The notes under the pieces: model-generated
The model's database searches: none
Seen by the model: only the letters and a program-made list of their open reading frames with translations
What the model was told of the DNA's origin: nothing
Position numbers and translations under genes: made by a program
In this document: piece by piece, positions 50,329-61,463 of the stretch
How positions within the stretch are numbered: position 1 is the first letter of the stretch
How the letters are laid out: each line of letters opens with the position of its first letter
Assembly: GCF_003573695.1 (NCBI RefSeq)
Contig: NW_020621603.1
Span: forward strand, 18,587,116-18,651,115
Length of the DNA: 64,000 nucleotides
Reading direction: 5' to 3'
Source of the DNA: Papaver somniferum
Taxonomy: Eukaryota; Streptophyta; Magnoliopsida; Ranunculales; Papaveraceae

Positions 50329-50340
50329 GCTCTGGTACCA
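50329..50340 (-). other. Element D primer binding site (iMet type)
   Basis: On the - strand TGGTACCAGAGC, one mismatch from the standard, two bases inside the 5' LTR boundary at 50343. Confidence 0.88.
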
Positions 50341-50342
50341 AT

Positions 50343-52661
50343 TGAAAAAGCGGGGGTCTAACAACCACACCCAATATTTCGATTAGCAATCTGTATGGAC
50401 TAACTCTAATATACTTTTAAGAGAATCAACTAGACAGTCAGACTCAATCTTAATAAAAAGTATATCAAGGAGTTAATATCTCTATCACTTGATTTGATCT
50501 TTACTCAAGCAAATAAAAATTTGCGAGTCTTTATCAAATACAAGGATAATAATCTTGTATGGTACCAAAGACCAATATCCAAGGATCAATCAATTTCCAA
50601 TCAACAACCAAAGATTGGATTTCACAATTGATCGATACAAACGCATAACCTATGATATTTAAATTATATAACAAAATATAATGCGGAATAGAAATAACAC
50701 AAACACCAGAAATTTTGTTAATGAGGAAACAACAAATGCAGAAAAACCCCGGGACCTAGTCCAAATTGAACACCACACTGTATTAAGCCGCTACAGACAT
50801 TATCCTACTACAAACTAACTTCAGTTTGGACTGTAGTTGAACCCTAATCAATATCACACTGATTCAAGGTACAGTTGCGCTCCTTACGTCTCCGATCCCA
50901 GCAGGATACTACGCACTTGATTCCCTTAGCTGATCTCTCCCACAACTAAGAGTTGCTACGATCCAAAGTCGAAGACTTCAATAAACAAATTTGTATCACA
51001 CAGAAAAGTCTACGATAATAGATAATCTGTCTCCCATAGATAAACCTACAATTTTTGTTCCGTCTTTTGATAAAATCAAGGTGGACAGGAACCAATCGAT
51101 AACCCAGACTTATATTCTCGAAGAACAGCCTAGAATTATCAATCACCTCACAATAATCTAAATTGTATGGTAGCGAAACTAGATATTCGGAATCACAAAC
51201 GATGAGACGAAGATGTTTGTGATTTCTTTTTATCTTTCCCTATCAGAGATATAATCTCAAGCCAATCTTACGATTGAACTCGTACGATAGAAAATGGCAA
51301 GATCAGATCGCTCAACTACAAGAGAAGTAGTTTCGTCTGGCTTCACAATCCCAATGAAGTCTTTAAGTCGTTAACCGACAGGGTCTCGAGAAGAAACCTA
51401 CGGTTAAAGGAGAATCGACTCTAGCAAACCAACTAGTATCACACAGGAGGTGTGGGGATTAGTTTTTCCGGTTGCTAGACATCTCCTTTATATAGTTTTC
51501 AAATCAGGGTTTGCAATCCAAGTTACCTTGGTAACAAAGCATTCAATATTCACCGTTAGATGAAAAACTTGATTTATCCAAGCTAATATCTTTCAACCGT
51601 TAGATCGAAACTTAGCTTGTCACACACAAATGAGATGTATTTATTTAGGTTTGAGTAACCGTACCTAAATGTGTACACTTAGTTGGTTCACAAATAGTTA
51701 ACCAATGGTTATCCATATGAGAACTTTCATATTAACCGTATTCATCTTTCTCATAACTAGTTCAAATGACTCATAAGAACTAGTTCAAGAGTTTTTCAAT
51801 TGCTTAGGTCTTTATACATAGACACAATTAAAATAAAATCGGTTTGATTTACTTGAATCAATTCATGAACAATATAGCCACGGTTTGCAAAGATTGCATT
51901 CCTTATTGATTTATTGTTTTAAGTTCATGAACAACCGATTTGAGAAATAACCAGCTCGGGTACGCGTGCGGGTATGCGTACCTTAGCTACCGGATTTGAG
52001 TTTACAAACTCAGCAGAAATTTTCAACTTCCATGGGTACGCGTACGGGTATGCGAACCTAAGGTGACTCGTTTTCAGTTTGCAAACTTTCAAACTCCAGC
52101 AGAAATTTTCAGTATGAAAACTTCCGCCAGTACGCGTACGGGTACGCGTACCTAACCTGTCTCCTTCACCAATACCGCATGCACACATATGCACACACTT
52201 GGTTTCCGGCACATGGATTTATACACTAATGTGTGAACACGCTATATATGATTATATCCATAGTTGGTTACGTAATCTCAACTCTACATTTCAATCATTG
52301 AAACATTCTTCTATAATGTTATAATAGTCGTTAGACATAAATAATCGACTATCGTCATCAAAGCTATTTTCAAGATTGAAACGTCATCATGACTTTCGTC
52401 ACGGGTAAAGATGAAAATGGTTAAAGCAAAAGCTTACCAACACATATTTCGAGAAAAATATAAGTGAGTAAACTCGGCTCGAAATAGCAAATGTGTATGT
52501 ATGAAAACTATCATACTTATACGACTTTTGTCTCAAGAGTAGGAGATAGAGTAGATAGACTTTTGAGTGACAGATGAGTTCAAGTATCCACATACCTTTT
52601 GGTCGGATGAAGTTCCACTGGTTCCTTGAGTAGTTGTTCGTCTTCGTAAGATAATCGCCAT
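50343..52661 (-). repeat. Element D 5' LTR (subfamily 1, outer end missing)
   Basis: Follows the D 3' LTR from TGAAAAAGCGGGGGTC as far as ATAATCGCCAT, then switches to + strand LTR sequence. Contains three paired palindromes (about 51955-52155), for example GGGTACGCGTGCGGGTATGC and AGTACGCGTACGGGTACGCG. Confidence 0.87.
51487..51492 (-). promoter_or_regulatory. TATA box of the element D 5' LTR
   Basis: On the - strand ACTATATAAAGGAG, identical to the C box. Confidence 0.55.
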
Positions 52662-53582
52662 AGATTATTGTGAGGTGATTGATAATTCAGGTTGTTTTTA
52701 GGGAATATAAGTCCGGGTTATCAATTAGTTCATGTTCACCTTGATTTTATCATAAGACGTAACAAAACTCATAGTATTATCTGTGGGAGAAAGATTTATC
52801 TATCATCGTAGACTTTTCTGTGTGATACAGATTTGTTTATTAAAGTCTTCGACTTTGGATCGTAGCAACTCTTAGTTGTGGGAGAGATCATCTAAGGGAA
52901 TCAAGTGCGTAGTATCCTGCTGGGATCGGAGACGTAAGGAGCGCAACTGTACCTTGAATCAGTGTGATATTGATTATGGTTCAACTACAGTCCAGACTGA
53001 AGTTAGTTTGTAGTAGGCTAGTGTCTGTAGCGGCTTAATACAGTGTGGTGTTCAATTTGGACTAGGTCCCGGGGTTTTTCTGCATTTGTTGTTTCCTCGT
53101 TAACAAAATTTCTGGTGTTTGTGTTATTTCTATTCCGCATTATATTTTGTTATATAATTTAAATATCATAGGTTGTGCGTTTGTATCGATCAATTGTGAA
53201 ATCCAATCTTTGGTTGTTGATTGGAAATTGATTGATCCTTGGATATTGGTCTTTCGTACCATACAAGATTATTATCCTTGTATTTGATAAAGACTCGCAA
53301 ATTTTTATTTGCTTGAGTAAAGATCAAATCAAGTGATAGAGATATTAACTCCTTGATATACTTTTTATTAAGATTGAGTCTGACTGTCTAGTTGATTCTC
53401 TTAAAAGTATATTAGAGTTAGTCCATACAGATTGCTAATCGAAATATTGGGTGTGGTTGTTAGACCCACACTTTTTCAATTGGTACCAGAGCACGCAAAC
53501 ACGTTTTAGACCTCAAAAGTCTGTGTTTGTAGCAATCTGATTCTGTGGACAAAGTAGTATCTCAGACCTACGCATAGTCTAT
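52662..53582 (+). mobile_element. LTR end, primer site and leader fragment (3' part of C LTR / element E)
   Basis: 52662-53479 is the + strand 3' portion of a subfamily-1 LTR, starting about 283 bp (in A LTR coordinates) beyond where the C LTR was cut. It is followed by TGGTACCAGAGC (53482-53493) and about 90 bp of gag leader matching element D, ending at CGCATAGTCTAT. A primer site after this LTR means it served as a 5' LTR, so C and E shared one LTR or recombined through LTRs. Confidence 0.75.
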
Positions 53583-53606
53583 TTAAATTGTTATACAGTG
53601 TCATAG
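53583..53606 (-). other. Inverted fragment of copia internal DNA, target of element F
   Basis: TTAAATTGTTATACAGTGTCATAG is the reverse complement of the internal sequence flanking element B. It changes orientation at 53582/53583. The last five bases CATAG match the CTATG duplication used by B. Confidence 0.7.
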
Positions 53607-55964
53607 TGAAAAAGCGGGGGTACAACAACCACACCCAATATTTCACTTAGCAATATGTATGGAAAAACTCCAATACACTTTCTAGAAAATCAACTAGACA
53701 GTGAGACTCAATCTTGACTAAAAGTATATTAAAGAGTTTATATCTCAATCTCTCGATTTGATATATACTCAAGCAAATAGAAATCTACGAGTCTTTATCA
53801 AATACTAGAGAGATAACTTGGATGGTACCAAAGACCAATATCCAAGTGTCAATCAATTTAAATCAACAACCTAAAAGGTCGGATATTCTAATTGATTGAA
53901 CAACGCACAACCTGTGATATTTCAATTATATCACAAAATATAATGCGGAAAAGAAATAACACAGACACCATAATTTTGTTAACGAGGAAACCGCAAATGC
54001 AGAAAACCCCCGAGACCTAGTCCAGATTGAACACACACTGTATTAAGCCGCTACAGACACTAGCCTACTCCAAACTAACTTCGGTCTGGACTGTAGTTGA
54101 ACCCCAACCAATCTAACACCGATCCAAGGTACAGTTATGCTCCTACGCCTCTGATCCCAGTAAGATACTGCGCACTTGATTCCCTTAGTGATGTCACCCA
54201 CAACTAAGAGTTGCTACGACCCAAAGTCGAAAACTTTAATAAAAAAATATGTATCACATAGAAAAGTCTACGATAATAGATAAATCCGTCTCCCACGAAT
54301 ATACCTACGAGTTTTGTTCCGTCTTTTGATAAATCAAGGTGAACATGAACCAATCAATAATACCCGACTTATATTCTCGAAAAACAACTTAGTATTATCA
54401 ATCACCTCACAATAATCTTAATCGACGTAGCGAAAAAAGATATTGTCGAATCACAAACGATTAGACGAAGTTTGTTTGTGATTAGTTTTTATCTTGCCTA
54501 TCGGAGATATAAAATCTCAAACCAATTATTACAATTGTACTCGTACGATAGGAGATGCAAGATCAGATCACACAACTACAAGAAAAGTAGTATCGTTCTG
54601 GCTTCACAATCTCAATGAAGTCTTTAAGTCGTTAACCTGGTTTAGAAGAAGAAACCAAAGGTTAAAGGAGAATCGACTCTATATATGCAACTAGTATCAC
54701 ACGTAAGGTGTGGGGATTAGGTTTCCCAGTTGCTAGAGTTCTCCCTTATATACACTTTCAAATCAGGGTTTGCAATCAATGTTATCCTAGTAACAAAGCA
54801 TTCAATATTCACTGTTAGATGAAAACCTGATTAGATTCAAGCTAATATTTCTCAACCGTTAGATCGAAAACTTAGCTTGTCACACACAAATGAAATGTCC
54901 AATTTTGGGTTTATGAGCCGTACCCAAACATTAACATTTGTTGGTTCAACAAGTCAACCAAATGGTTAACCATATCATTACTTTCATATTAACCATATTC
55001 ATCTTCATCATAACTAGTTCAAATGAATCAAATGAACTAGTTAGGGAGTTGTTCAATTGCTTAGATCTTATGTAATTACACAAGACACAATCGAAGCAAA
55101 ATCAGTTTGATTCACTCGAATCGGTTCATGAACTTTATAGCTACGGTTTGCAAAAGCATTCCTTAGTTTATTTAAACATTTGTTCAAGAACAACCGACTT
55201 TAGATATAACCTTCTCAAGTTCGCGGACTTAAGCTCATGGAAGGAGTTCACAAACTCCAGTAGAAATTCTCGGGTCGAGAACTTCCGCAAGTTCGCGGAC
55301 TTAGTTCGCGGACTTGGCTCACGCCACTTCCATTTCTCTTGATCAACAAAGTTCACAAACTTTGGTTCAAGGAATAAGGACTTACACATATATGTGTTTC
55401 CACAACAATGCTTATATCCTACCAATGGTTATGCAATCTAAACTCTCATTTCAATCATTGAAACATTCTCAGAGGACGGATATAGCCGTTATTCACAGAC
55501 CATTTTTCGTCAGAGCAATTTTCAAAGTGATTGAAACATAACATGACTTTCGTCACTAGGTAAAGATGAATTCGGCTAAAGCGAAAGCTTACCAACACAT
55601 ATTTCGAGAAATAGATATGCGATATAAACTCGGCTCGAAATAACAAATGTATATAATGAAAGTCTACATATCAAAACGACTTTTGTGTCAAGAGTAGGAG
55701 ATAGAATAGATAGACTTTTAAGTGACAGATAAGTTCAAGTCTCCACATACCTTATAGTCGATGAAGATCCACCAGTTTCTTGAGTAGTCCTTCGTCTTGT
55801 ATGATGATTTCCATGGAGTCTTGAGGTCAACTACACTTTCTATCCTATTCCGAGACCTTTAGCTATGCAGGCTAGAAATCAAGACTTATATTTTTGATTA
55901 CTAACATTGACAAACATGCTTGAGATAGCAACACATGCGAGTTCGACCGAGCAATGCTCTAACA
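53607..55964 (-). repeat. Element F 3' LTR (subfamily 2)
   Basis: On the + strand TGAAAAAGCGGGGGTACAAC to GCTCTAACA, 2358 bp. Closest to the B LTRs (shared GTACAACAACC, and CGCG cassette at 55195-55325 with AGTTCGCGGACTT repeated). A TATATAA box lies at 54746-54752 on the - strand. Confidence 0.9.
54746..54752 (-). promoter_or_regulatory. TATA box of the element F LTR
   Basis: On the - strand TATATAAGGGAG at the position homologous to the boxes in C and D. Confidence 0.5.
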
Positions 55965-57560
55965 ATCTCCCCCTTTGTGAATTTTAGTGGCAAAACTATT
56001 AATACATATGGAATACAAAAAATAAATACATTAACTTTTGTAGCTCCTATTCCACATGCATAATCTTCAACTTTACTCGAAATCTTCGTCACTTCCAAGT
56101 ACTCCAATGATCCCAAAGGTTCTAAGTTTAGTATCATCGTTGTTGAAAATCCGTAGCTATAACAACAAGAAAACAATAGTTCTCAATCATTGTTATACAA
56201 TGTCATAGTATCATTACACAACGTCAAAGATCAATTGTATCACAACTTCAACAACGATACTATGGTGATATGTATCACTCCCCCTTAGTCAATACTCCGT
56301 CTCACATGGAAACCACTCCCCCTTACATAATGATCCGAAAACCATATGTATTTGTTGTGTGAACTACATATTAATTCTCCCCCTTTTTGTCAATAAAATT
56401 GGCAATGGTACAACAACGAGATCCTAATGAAATTTCCGAAAGAGACATTTCTTGACCAAAAGAAAGCAAAAATATCAACCTGTTCTTTAGATGCAATCAT
56501 AAATCCGAAGCTAAATGCATTCATAAAGGAGTTTAAAGATACAAAATAACCCCTATAATATTCCACAACCGCACTCCCCACAAAGATATAGCAATTAAGT
56601 GCAAGTTCAAAAGAACTCTCCCCCATAAAATGTCATTCCCAAGGGAACAATAAGAGCGACCTTAATTTTGAAAGAAAAGAAGGATTTCTTTGGACATAAC
56701 AAATCACATACAAGTATGAATTTGAATCCAAAAAGTTCAATTAAACAAACCATAAGAGAACCCATGATTAATTTAATCGACAAATGCTCAAACATAAGTG
56801 AACTTATGGAGACTTAAAAAATATAATTAGATTAATCACAAGAAAACCCAAAATTAATCTAATTGAAATACACAACCAAATTAATCACAAAAGTAATCAA
56901 TTCAATTGGTCATGCTCGACATAAAAAAACTTACGGAGCAACGACTAAATAACCAAACAAGATGATTAACTTAGTTGAAAATGCTTGACATAAAGTACCT
57001 TACGGAACAACAACAACATAGCTAATAAAAAATAATCAACTTGGTTGTTTCGTGCTCAACATAAGACACATTACGGAGCCACACAGTAATACATAAAATA
57101 TGGATCATGGAAGATCAATTACTGCGGAATACACAAGGATTCATTCTATTTTCCATCATTATTTGCACAATGACATACAATAGACATAATCCTTGTAAAC
57201 AAAAGATTTTAACCTATCTTCCATCAATAATTGACAATATAGGCTTAACTTTTGTATTTGTCAAAAGTCCATTCATTCTTTTATCAATACATGCATACCA
57301 ATTTATGAACGACTTTACTTTTGACAAGATATGGGACAATCAAGTTCACGGACGCAAACACACATATCCCATAACAATATTGCAATATATAAAACCATAA
57401 AGATTAATACTGCAAAAATCATCTTCCAAACAATTTAGAATTAAACCAATAAATCTAAAAACATGAAGATGAAAATGTTGGACATATCTATGTGTAATCA
57501 CAATAATGTCTATTCCAACCTCTAGTTATTATCTAATAAAAACAGAAAATAGAAGATTTA
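55965..57560 (-). other. Element F 3' internal non-coding region
   Basis: CTCCCCC tracts near 55968, 56279, 56320, 56379 and 56619; the first abuts the LTR as ACAAAGGGGGAGAT on the element strand. Closest to the B internal region. No gene seen. Confidence 0.65.
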
Positions 57561-57947
57561 CTAGGAAATAAGACCTTTGAAGAATTCTTTATCGTCCCCG
57601 AACTCCTTATCGTCAACACCATTTGGGACATAAGGTTCATTAAGGTAGGAGTTTATATCAATAAACCTTCTCAGCTGATGTTGTCGAACCAGGACCTTCT
57701 GAATCTCATGAGTCTTATACACAAAATCTTTTATTTGTTGAATCTCCTTTCGCATCTCCTTCAACTCTTCAAGAACACCAGAAAACTTCTGAGAGTTTGA
57801 ATGAACGTCTCTTGGCTTCCTCACATTCCTTCTTTTTCTTTTCAAGGTAGGAGATAATGGAGATTTTTCTTTTTCCTTCATGATTGATGGCTTAAAAATC
57901 ATATTAATATATTTTCCATCAGAAGACATCATGCTTGGAGTATCCAT
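57561..57947 (-). CDS. Element F second ORF, small basic coiled-coil protein
   Basis: Intact frame of 128 codons (MDTPSMMSSDGKY). It has a basic patch TLKRKRRNVRKPRD that could act as a nuclear localisation or nucleic acid binding segment, then a helix EELKEMRKEIQQIKDFVY and an acidic end DDKEFGDDKEFFKG. It does not align with the B/D second ORF beyond being a short helical protein in the same place. No domain recognised. Confidence 0.5.
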   Translation of the reverse strand: MDTPSMMSSDGKYINMIFKPSIMKEKEKSPLSPTLKRKRRNVRKPRDVHSNSQKFSGVLEELKEMRKEIQQIKDFVYKTHEIQKVLVRQHQLRRFIDINSYLNEPYVPNGVDDKEFGDDKEFFKGLIS

Positions 57948-58245
57948 ATGTATGGGTTTTGTGAGAGGAAATCACAAATTGAACTCAACAAGTAGTCTTG
58001 AGATAAGAAGTGGTTTTGAGGAAGGAAAAAGGAATGTAGGGTTTCGCAACCTTTAAGCAGGTTTGTACACGTCCAAATCACAACCCTATAAAGAGTCGAA
58101 TTATCGATAATAACCCTCCTTTGTGATAGACAGGGAAGAACAAAAACTAAGAAAAAGAAAGAAAACTTTTCCTAAATCCTGAGAGGCAAAAAATCATTGT
58201 ATCTTTTGATCAGGAACATGAGACAAGATTTCCAAATCAACAAAA

Positions 58246-59802
58246 TCAAGTTGCGTTGCGGTGAACAACAATTTGTCCACCATTTTCCTCTTGAGAGGAA
58301 TCCTTAGACTTCTGTCTATCAGACCGACTCGACCATACTTTCTTCTGTAATGGTCTTGGTTTATCCTTGGAAACTAACTTCTTATACAAAGATAAAATCC
58401 TACATATCTCAGCGGTCTTCTGAGCAAGTTTAAGCTTCCTTGCTAAATGATTTGCTCTTCGTTGAAGTTTGTTGACGTGCCTCAATTGGTGTTTGTACTT
58501 GTAACACCTTGAAAGTTCATGACCTTTTAGAGAAAAATACGAACACGTCAAACTAGGATATAAATCAGGCTTCTGAGATGTGCATGCAGCTAGACACGTG
58601 GTGCAACCTGAAACATTACAAACATAGTTTCCACGAAATGAGTCAATTTTTTCTTCCAGATTAGTTGGATTATCTTCTGAAAGAATATTAAGATTGATGT
58701 ATGTATTGCTACATTTATCAAAATAAATATTTTCACCAAGAAGTGCAACACTTGATTTCTCGTCTTCATTAGAATCATAGTTGTCAGACATTTCATCAAG
58801 AGTTGCAGCAAGACCTTTGTTCCCAGTGTATTTTCTACGATTTGGACACTCATTTGCAAAATGACCAAATTCCTTACACTTAAAGCACTAAGGCATATCC
58901 TCGTCATTAGTTTCATCAATATCCATATTTTTAGGAGGAACACGATTATGAGGTTTGACTGATGCCTTAGGATTATCTCTGGAGAACCGTTTACTTATCT
59001 TCAATAGAAGATCCCTAAACTGTCTTGTGATCATCGAGACTGACTTGTCAAGATCTTCATCTGATGAGTCTGTCTCAGAGTGATCATCTTTAGAGATATA
59101 CACTTTTTTACTCTTATCAGGTAATTTAGTGTCTTTTTGTGCTTTGAACGCAACATCCTTAGATTTGGATAAATGTTCGTGATCAAAGATCTTAAGCTTT
59201 CCAACCAACGTATTTATGGAGAGATTATCAAGGTTATTTCCCTCAACGATGGCATGCTTCTTAGAATCGTATCTAGATGGCAGCGATCTGAGAATTTTCA
59301 TCACAATTTCCTTATCAGGAATAGTCTTTCCCAATGCAAATGATGCATTAACAATTTCAGACACTTTGTGATTAAACTCATCAAATGTTTCTTCATCTGC
59401 CATATGAAGGTTTTCCTAATCGGAATTAAGGTTTTGAAGCCTAGCTTCCTTTTCACTGGTATTACCTTCGAGTACGGTTTCTAAGATTTCCCAAGCTTCT
59501 TGCGACTTAGTGCAATTAGTCACATGGTACTGAAGATTTGGGGTAATGGCATGTATGATCGCATTTAAACCGTCGGAGTTTTGCTTTGCATCAAGTATCT
59601 CATCAGGGATGTATTCACCAATAGGTTTGGGAACGTTTACATCTCCAACTGCTACAACGGGAGGATCATAGCCATTAACAACAAATACCCATGATTGAAA
59701 ATCACTCGCTTGAAGAAAAGCTCGCATAGAAATTTTCTACCATAAGTAATTAGAGTCATCAAAGACTGATGGTACGTTAATAGAGATAGCACCTCTGTCC
59801 AT
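58246..59802 (-). pseudogene. Element F gag (UBN2-type capsid and two zinc knuckles) with three amber stops
   Basis: A single frame of about 519 codons from an ATG at 59802 (MDRGAISINVPSVFDD), interrupted only by TAG at 59739-59737, 59418-59416 and 58890-58888. The first third is a copia gag of the DUF4219/UBN2 type (MRAFLQASDFQSWVFV; SQEAWEILETVLEG; ETFDEFNHKVSEIV; DKEIVMKILRSLPSRY). A first knuckle CFKCKEFGHFANEC follows the third stop. A second knuckle-like block, CSYFSLKGHELSRC near 58540, has Phe in place of the second Cys, and is followed by a basic helix. This shows what A, B and D have lost: the capsid domain and first knuckle. Confidence 0.8.
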
Positions 59803-59839
59803 AGAGTCAGATCTCTACAAACACATACTCACTAGTACA

Positions 59840-60110
59840 AACCTTCACATAGGCCACGTTTTTTGGTTTACAGCCTAGCCACGTTTTGCGTTATTTATGT
59901 GGCTACTGGTCATCATTATAACTATAGCCAGGTTTTGTGTTACCATGTATCCATAGTGCACCATTTGGTCATGGGTTTAAACCTAAACCTATCAACTGTA
60001 TCCATAGGCACCTTTTGGTCATGGGTCTAGGTCTAAACCCATTACCCGTAGCCATAGATGAGTATATGGCCACATTAACCAATTGGGTATGTGTCTAATA
60101 TGTAGGGTGG
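59840..60110. repeat. CACTA subterminal repeats
   Basis: Several short copies of TAGCCACG / GTGGCTA and of a TTTGGTCATGGGT...TAAACC unit in both orientations, as expected for transposase-binding subterminal regions of CACTA elements. Confidence 0.6.
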
Positions 60111-61216
60111 CATTAGACACACCTATTTAGCCGAGGCGATAAGCGAATTTATTTATCCACACTTTAATTTTTTTTATGTGTCCAAAATGTAGGGTTCATC
60201 AGACATGTCGAGAAGATTTTGTTTACATTCCAAAGCATTGATTGCACCGGTTCAATATACAGATTTGTATGCCCACGTGAGTATTGTTTGCGCTACCAGT
60301 ATCTTGAGTAGCTTATTATTTGATTCTTTAACATCTGATACGCTATAATGTAAATTTTCCTTACCAGTTTCGGAATCGGGATGTTAATCAGTTTATCTTG
60401 TCATGTAATGGTCATATTTAATGAAAACAATGTTAGTCACTGAGCAAAAACTATGCACCATTTAGGATGTGGTGACTGAATCGTGTGATGCTGCCACATC
60501 ACGTGCTAAAGCATTAACAATACTATTTGTAAGAGAAACTTCATTAAGATCAATGTCTTTTCCAAAACTATCTTTGCAGAAAGTAAACTAACATCTCCGC
60601 AGAACAAATTAAACGACAAAAATTAATAAAATTCTTTGAACTAAGATTGACTAAGATAACTAAAGCCAAGTCCGCAGAAATATGAAATGAATAAGATTGC
60701 AATGAAAAATCCAATAATAAAAAGAAGTAAATAAATCCACTATAGTCGACTTCCTCGATCTTAGGTTCATCACCACCAGCTCATGCTGCAAGATCGTCAG
60801 CATCCATCCCTACCAGCAGGTCAAAATAAATCATGATCAAAGATTGTCACAAGATACACTCAGAAATTATCTTATGGTAGTCCTCTGCATATTTAAGAGT
60901 CCTGTAGTAAAAAAAGAACCAAGAAAGGTATACTGAGACTGAACAAAAATATTTAACAGCACTATTACTAATTTAGATAAAGAAGGCGTATACCTATTGA
61001 ATATTTGAATTGCTATGTAAAATATGTATTACTTATATCGCCAACAAAGAAAACATGAATCTCTTTACAAGGATTTATGTAATATGTCTGGGAGTCTGAG
61101 CAAGCCCGTGAACAGGTGAATCCTTGGATGTTGTACATGATAGAAGTTTTTCGTGAAGCTTCCTTTTAATGGATATTGGTGGAAATCCCATACTGAGATG
61201 ATTCAATAGCCCCAGT
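60111..61216. other. CACTA interior with no recognised gene
   Basis: AT-rich sequence with no convincing coding region or RNA gene on either strand. Splice-like and poly-A-like words occur but do not form a gene model. Confidence 0.4.
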
Positions 61217-61463
61217 TATTGCAAAATTGGCATCTACGTGCTGCATGTATAAATAAGGTATTACTATAATTACTATGATCCTCAAGGAAGAAAGCAAGTC
61301 TCTCTTCAATACCAGCGTAGTTATTGCAGTCCATGCATTTATAGTTCTCAGAACAGAGAATGTTGGCTTGGAAACATTTGCAGTATTTCTTAAGACATCC
61401 TGATTTCTTGCAATGGCATCCCTTATTGTGCTTTTCGATTATTGAAATGTCACCATTTTCCTC
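61217..61463 (-). pseudogene. CPP/TCX (TSO1-like, LIN54-like) exon with second CXC domain
   Basis: Acceptor ATATTAG precedes the exon at 61463. It encodes [19 protein letters not shown], then a [12 protein letters not shown] stretch and [10 protein letters not shown], clearly the second cysteine-rich CXC motif of plant TCX5/6-type CPP proteins. These proteins bind CHR-like DNA elements and act in DREAM-type cell-cycle complexes. One conserved Cys after CSEN is Tyr here, and the Glu after the KKYC block is Lys. The continuation ([14 protein letters not shown]) still resembles the family for about 20 residues, then runs to a stop; the 3' end is approximate. Confidence 0.8.

Larger units (their letters stand above)
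44330..52661 (-). mobile_element. Copia element D (Sirevirus-like, pol-less, - strand)
   Basis: 3' LTR 44330-46783, internal 46784-50342, 5' LTR 50343-52661 (missing about 135 bp of its outer end). Primer site 50329-50340 on the - strand. It holds a gag-derived ORF and an intact small second ORF, and no pol domains. Inserted in the LTR of C in opposite orientation. A later deletion removed the outer end of its 5' LTR plus about 280 bp of the C LTR, so the duplication cannot be checked. Confidence 0.82.
53607..59829 (-). mobile_element. Copia element F (Sirevirus-like, longest gag, pol-less)
   Basis: 3' LTR 53607-55964, internal region 55965 to at least 59829. The 5' LTR and primer site are not seen because a CACTA terminus begins in the leader at 59830. 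It holds the most complete gag in the cluster (59802-58246) and an intact small second ORF (57947-57561). The gag is followed within about 300 bp by the second ORF, leaving no room for pol. Confidence 0.82.
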
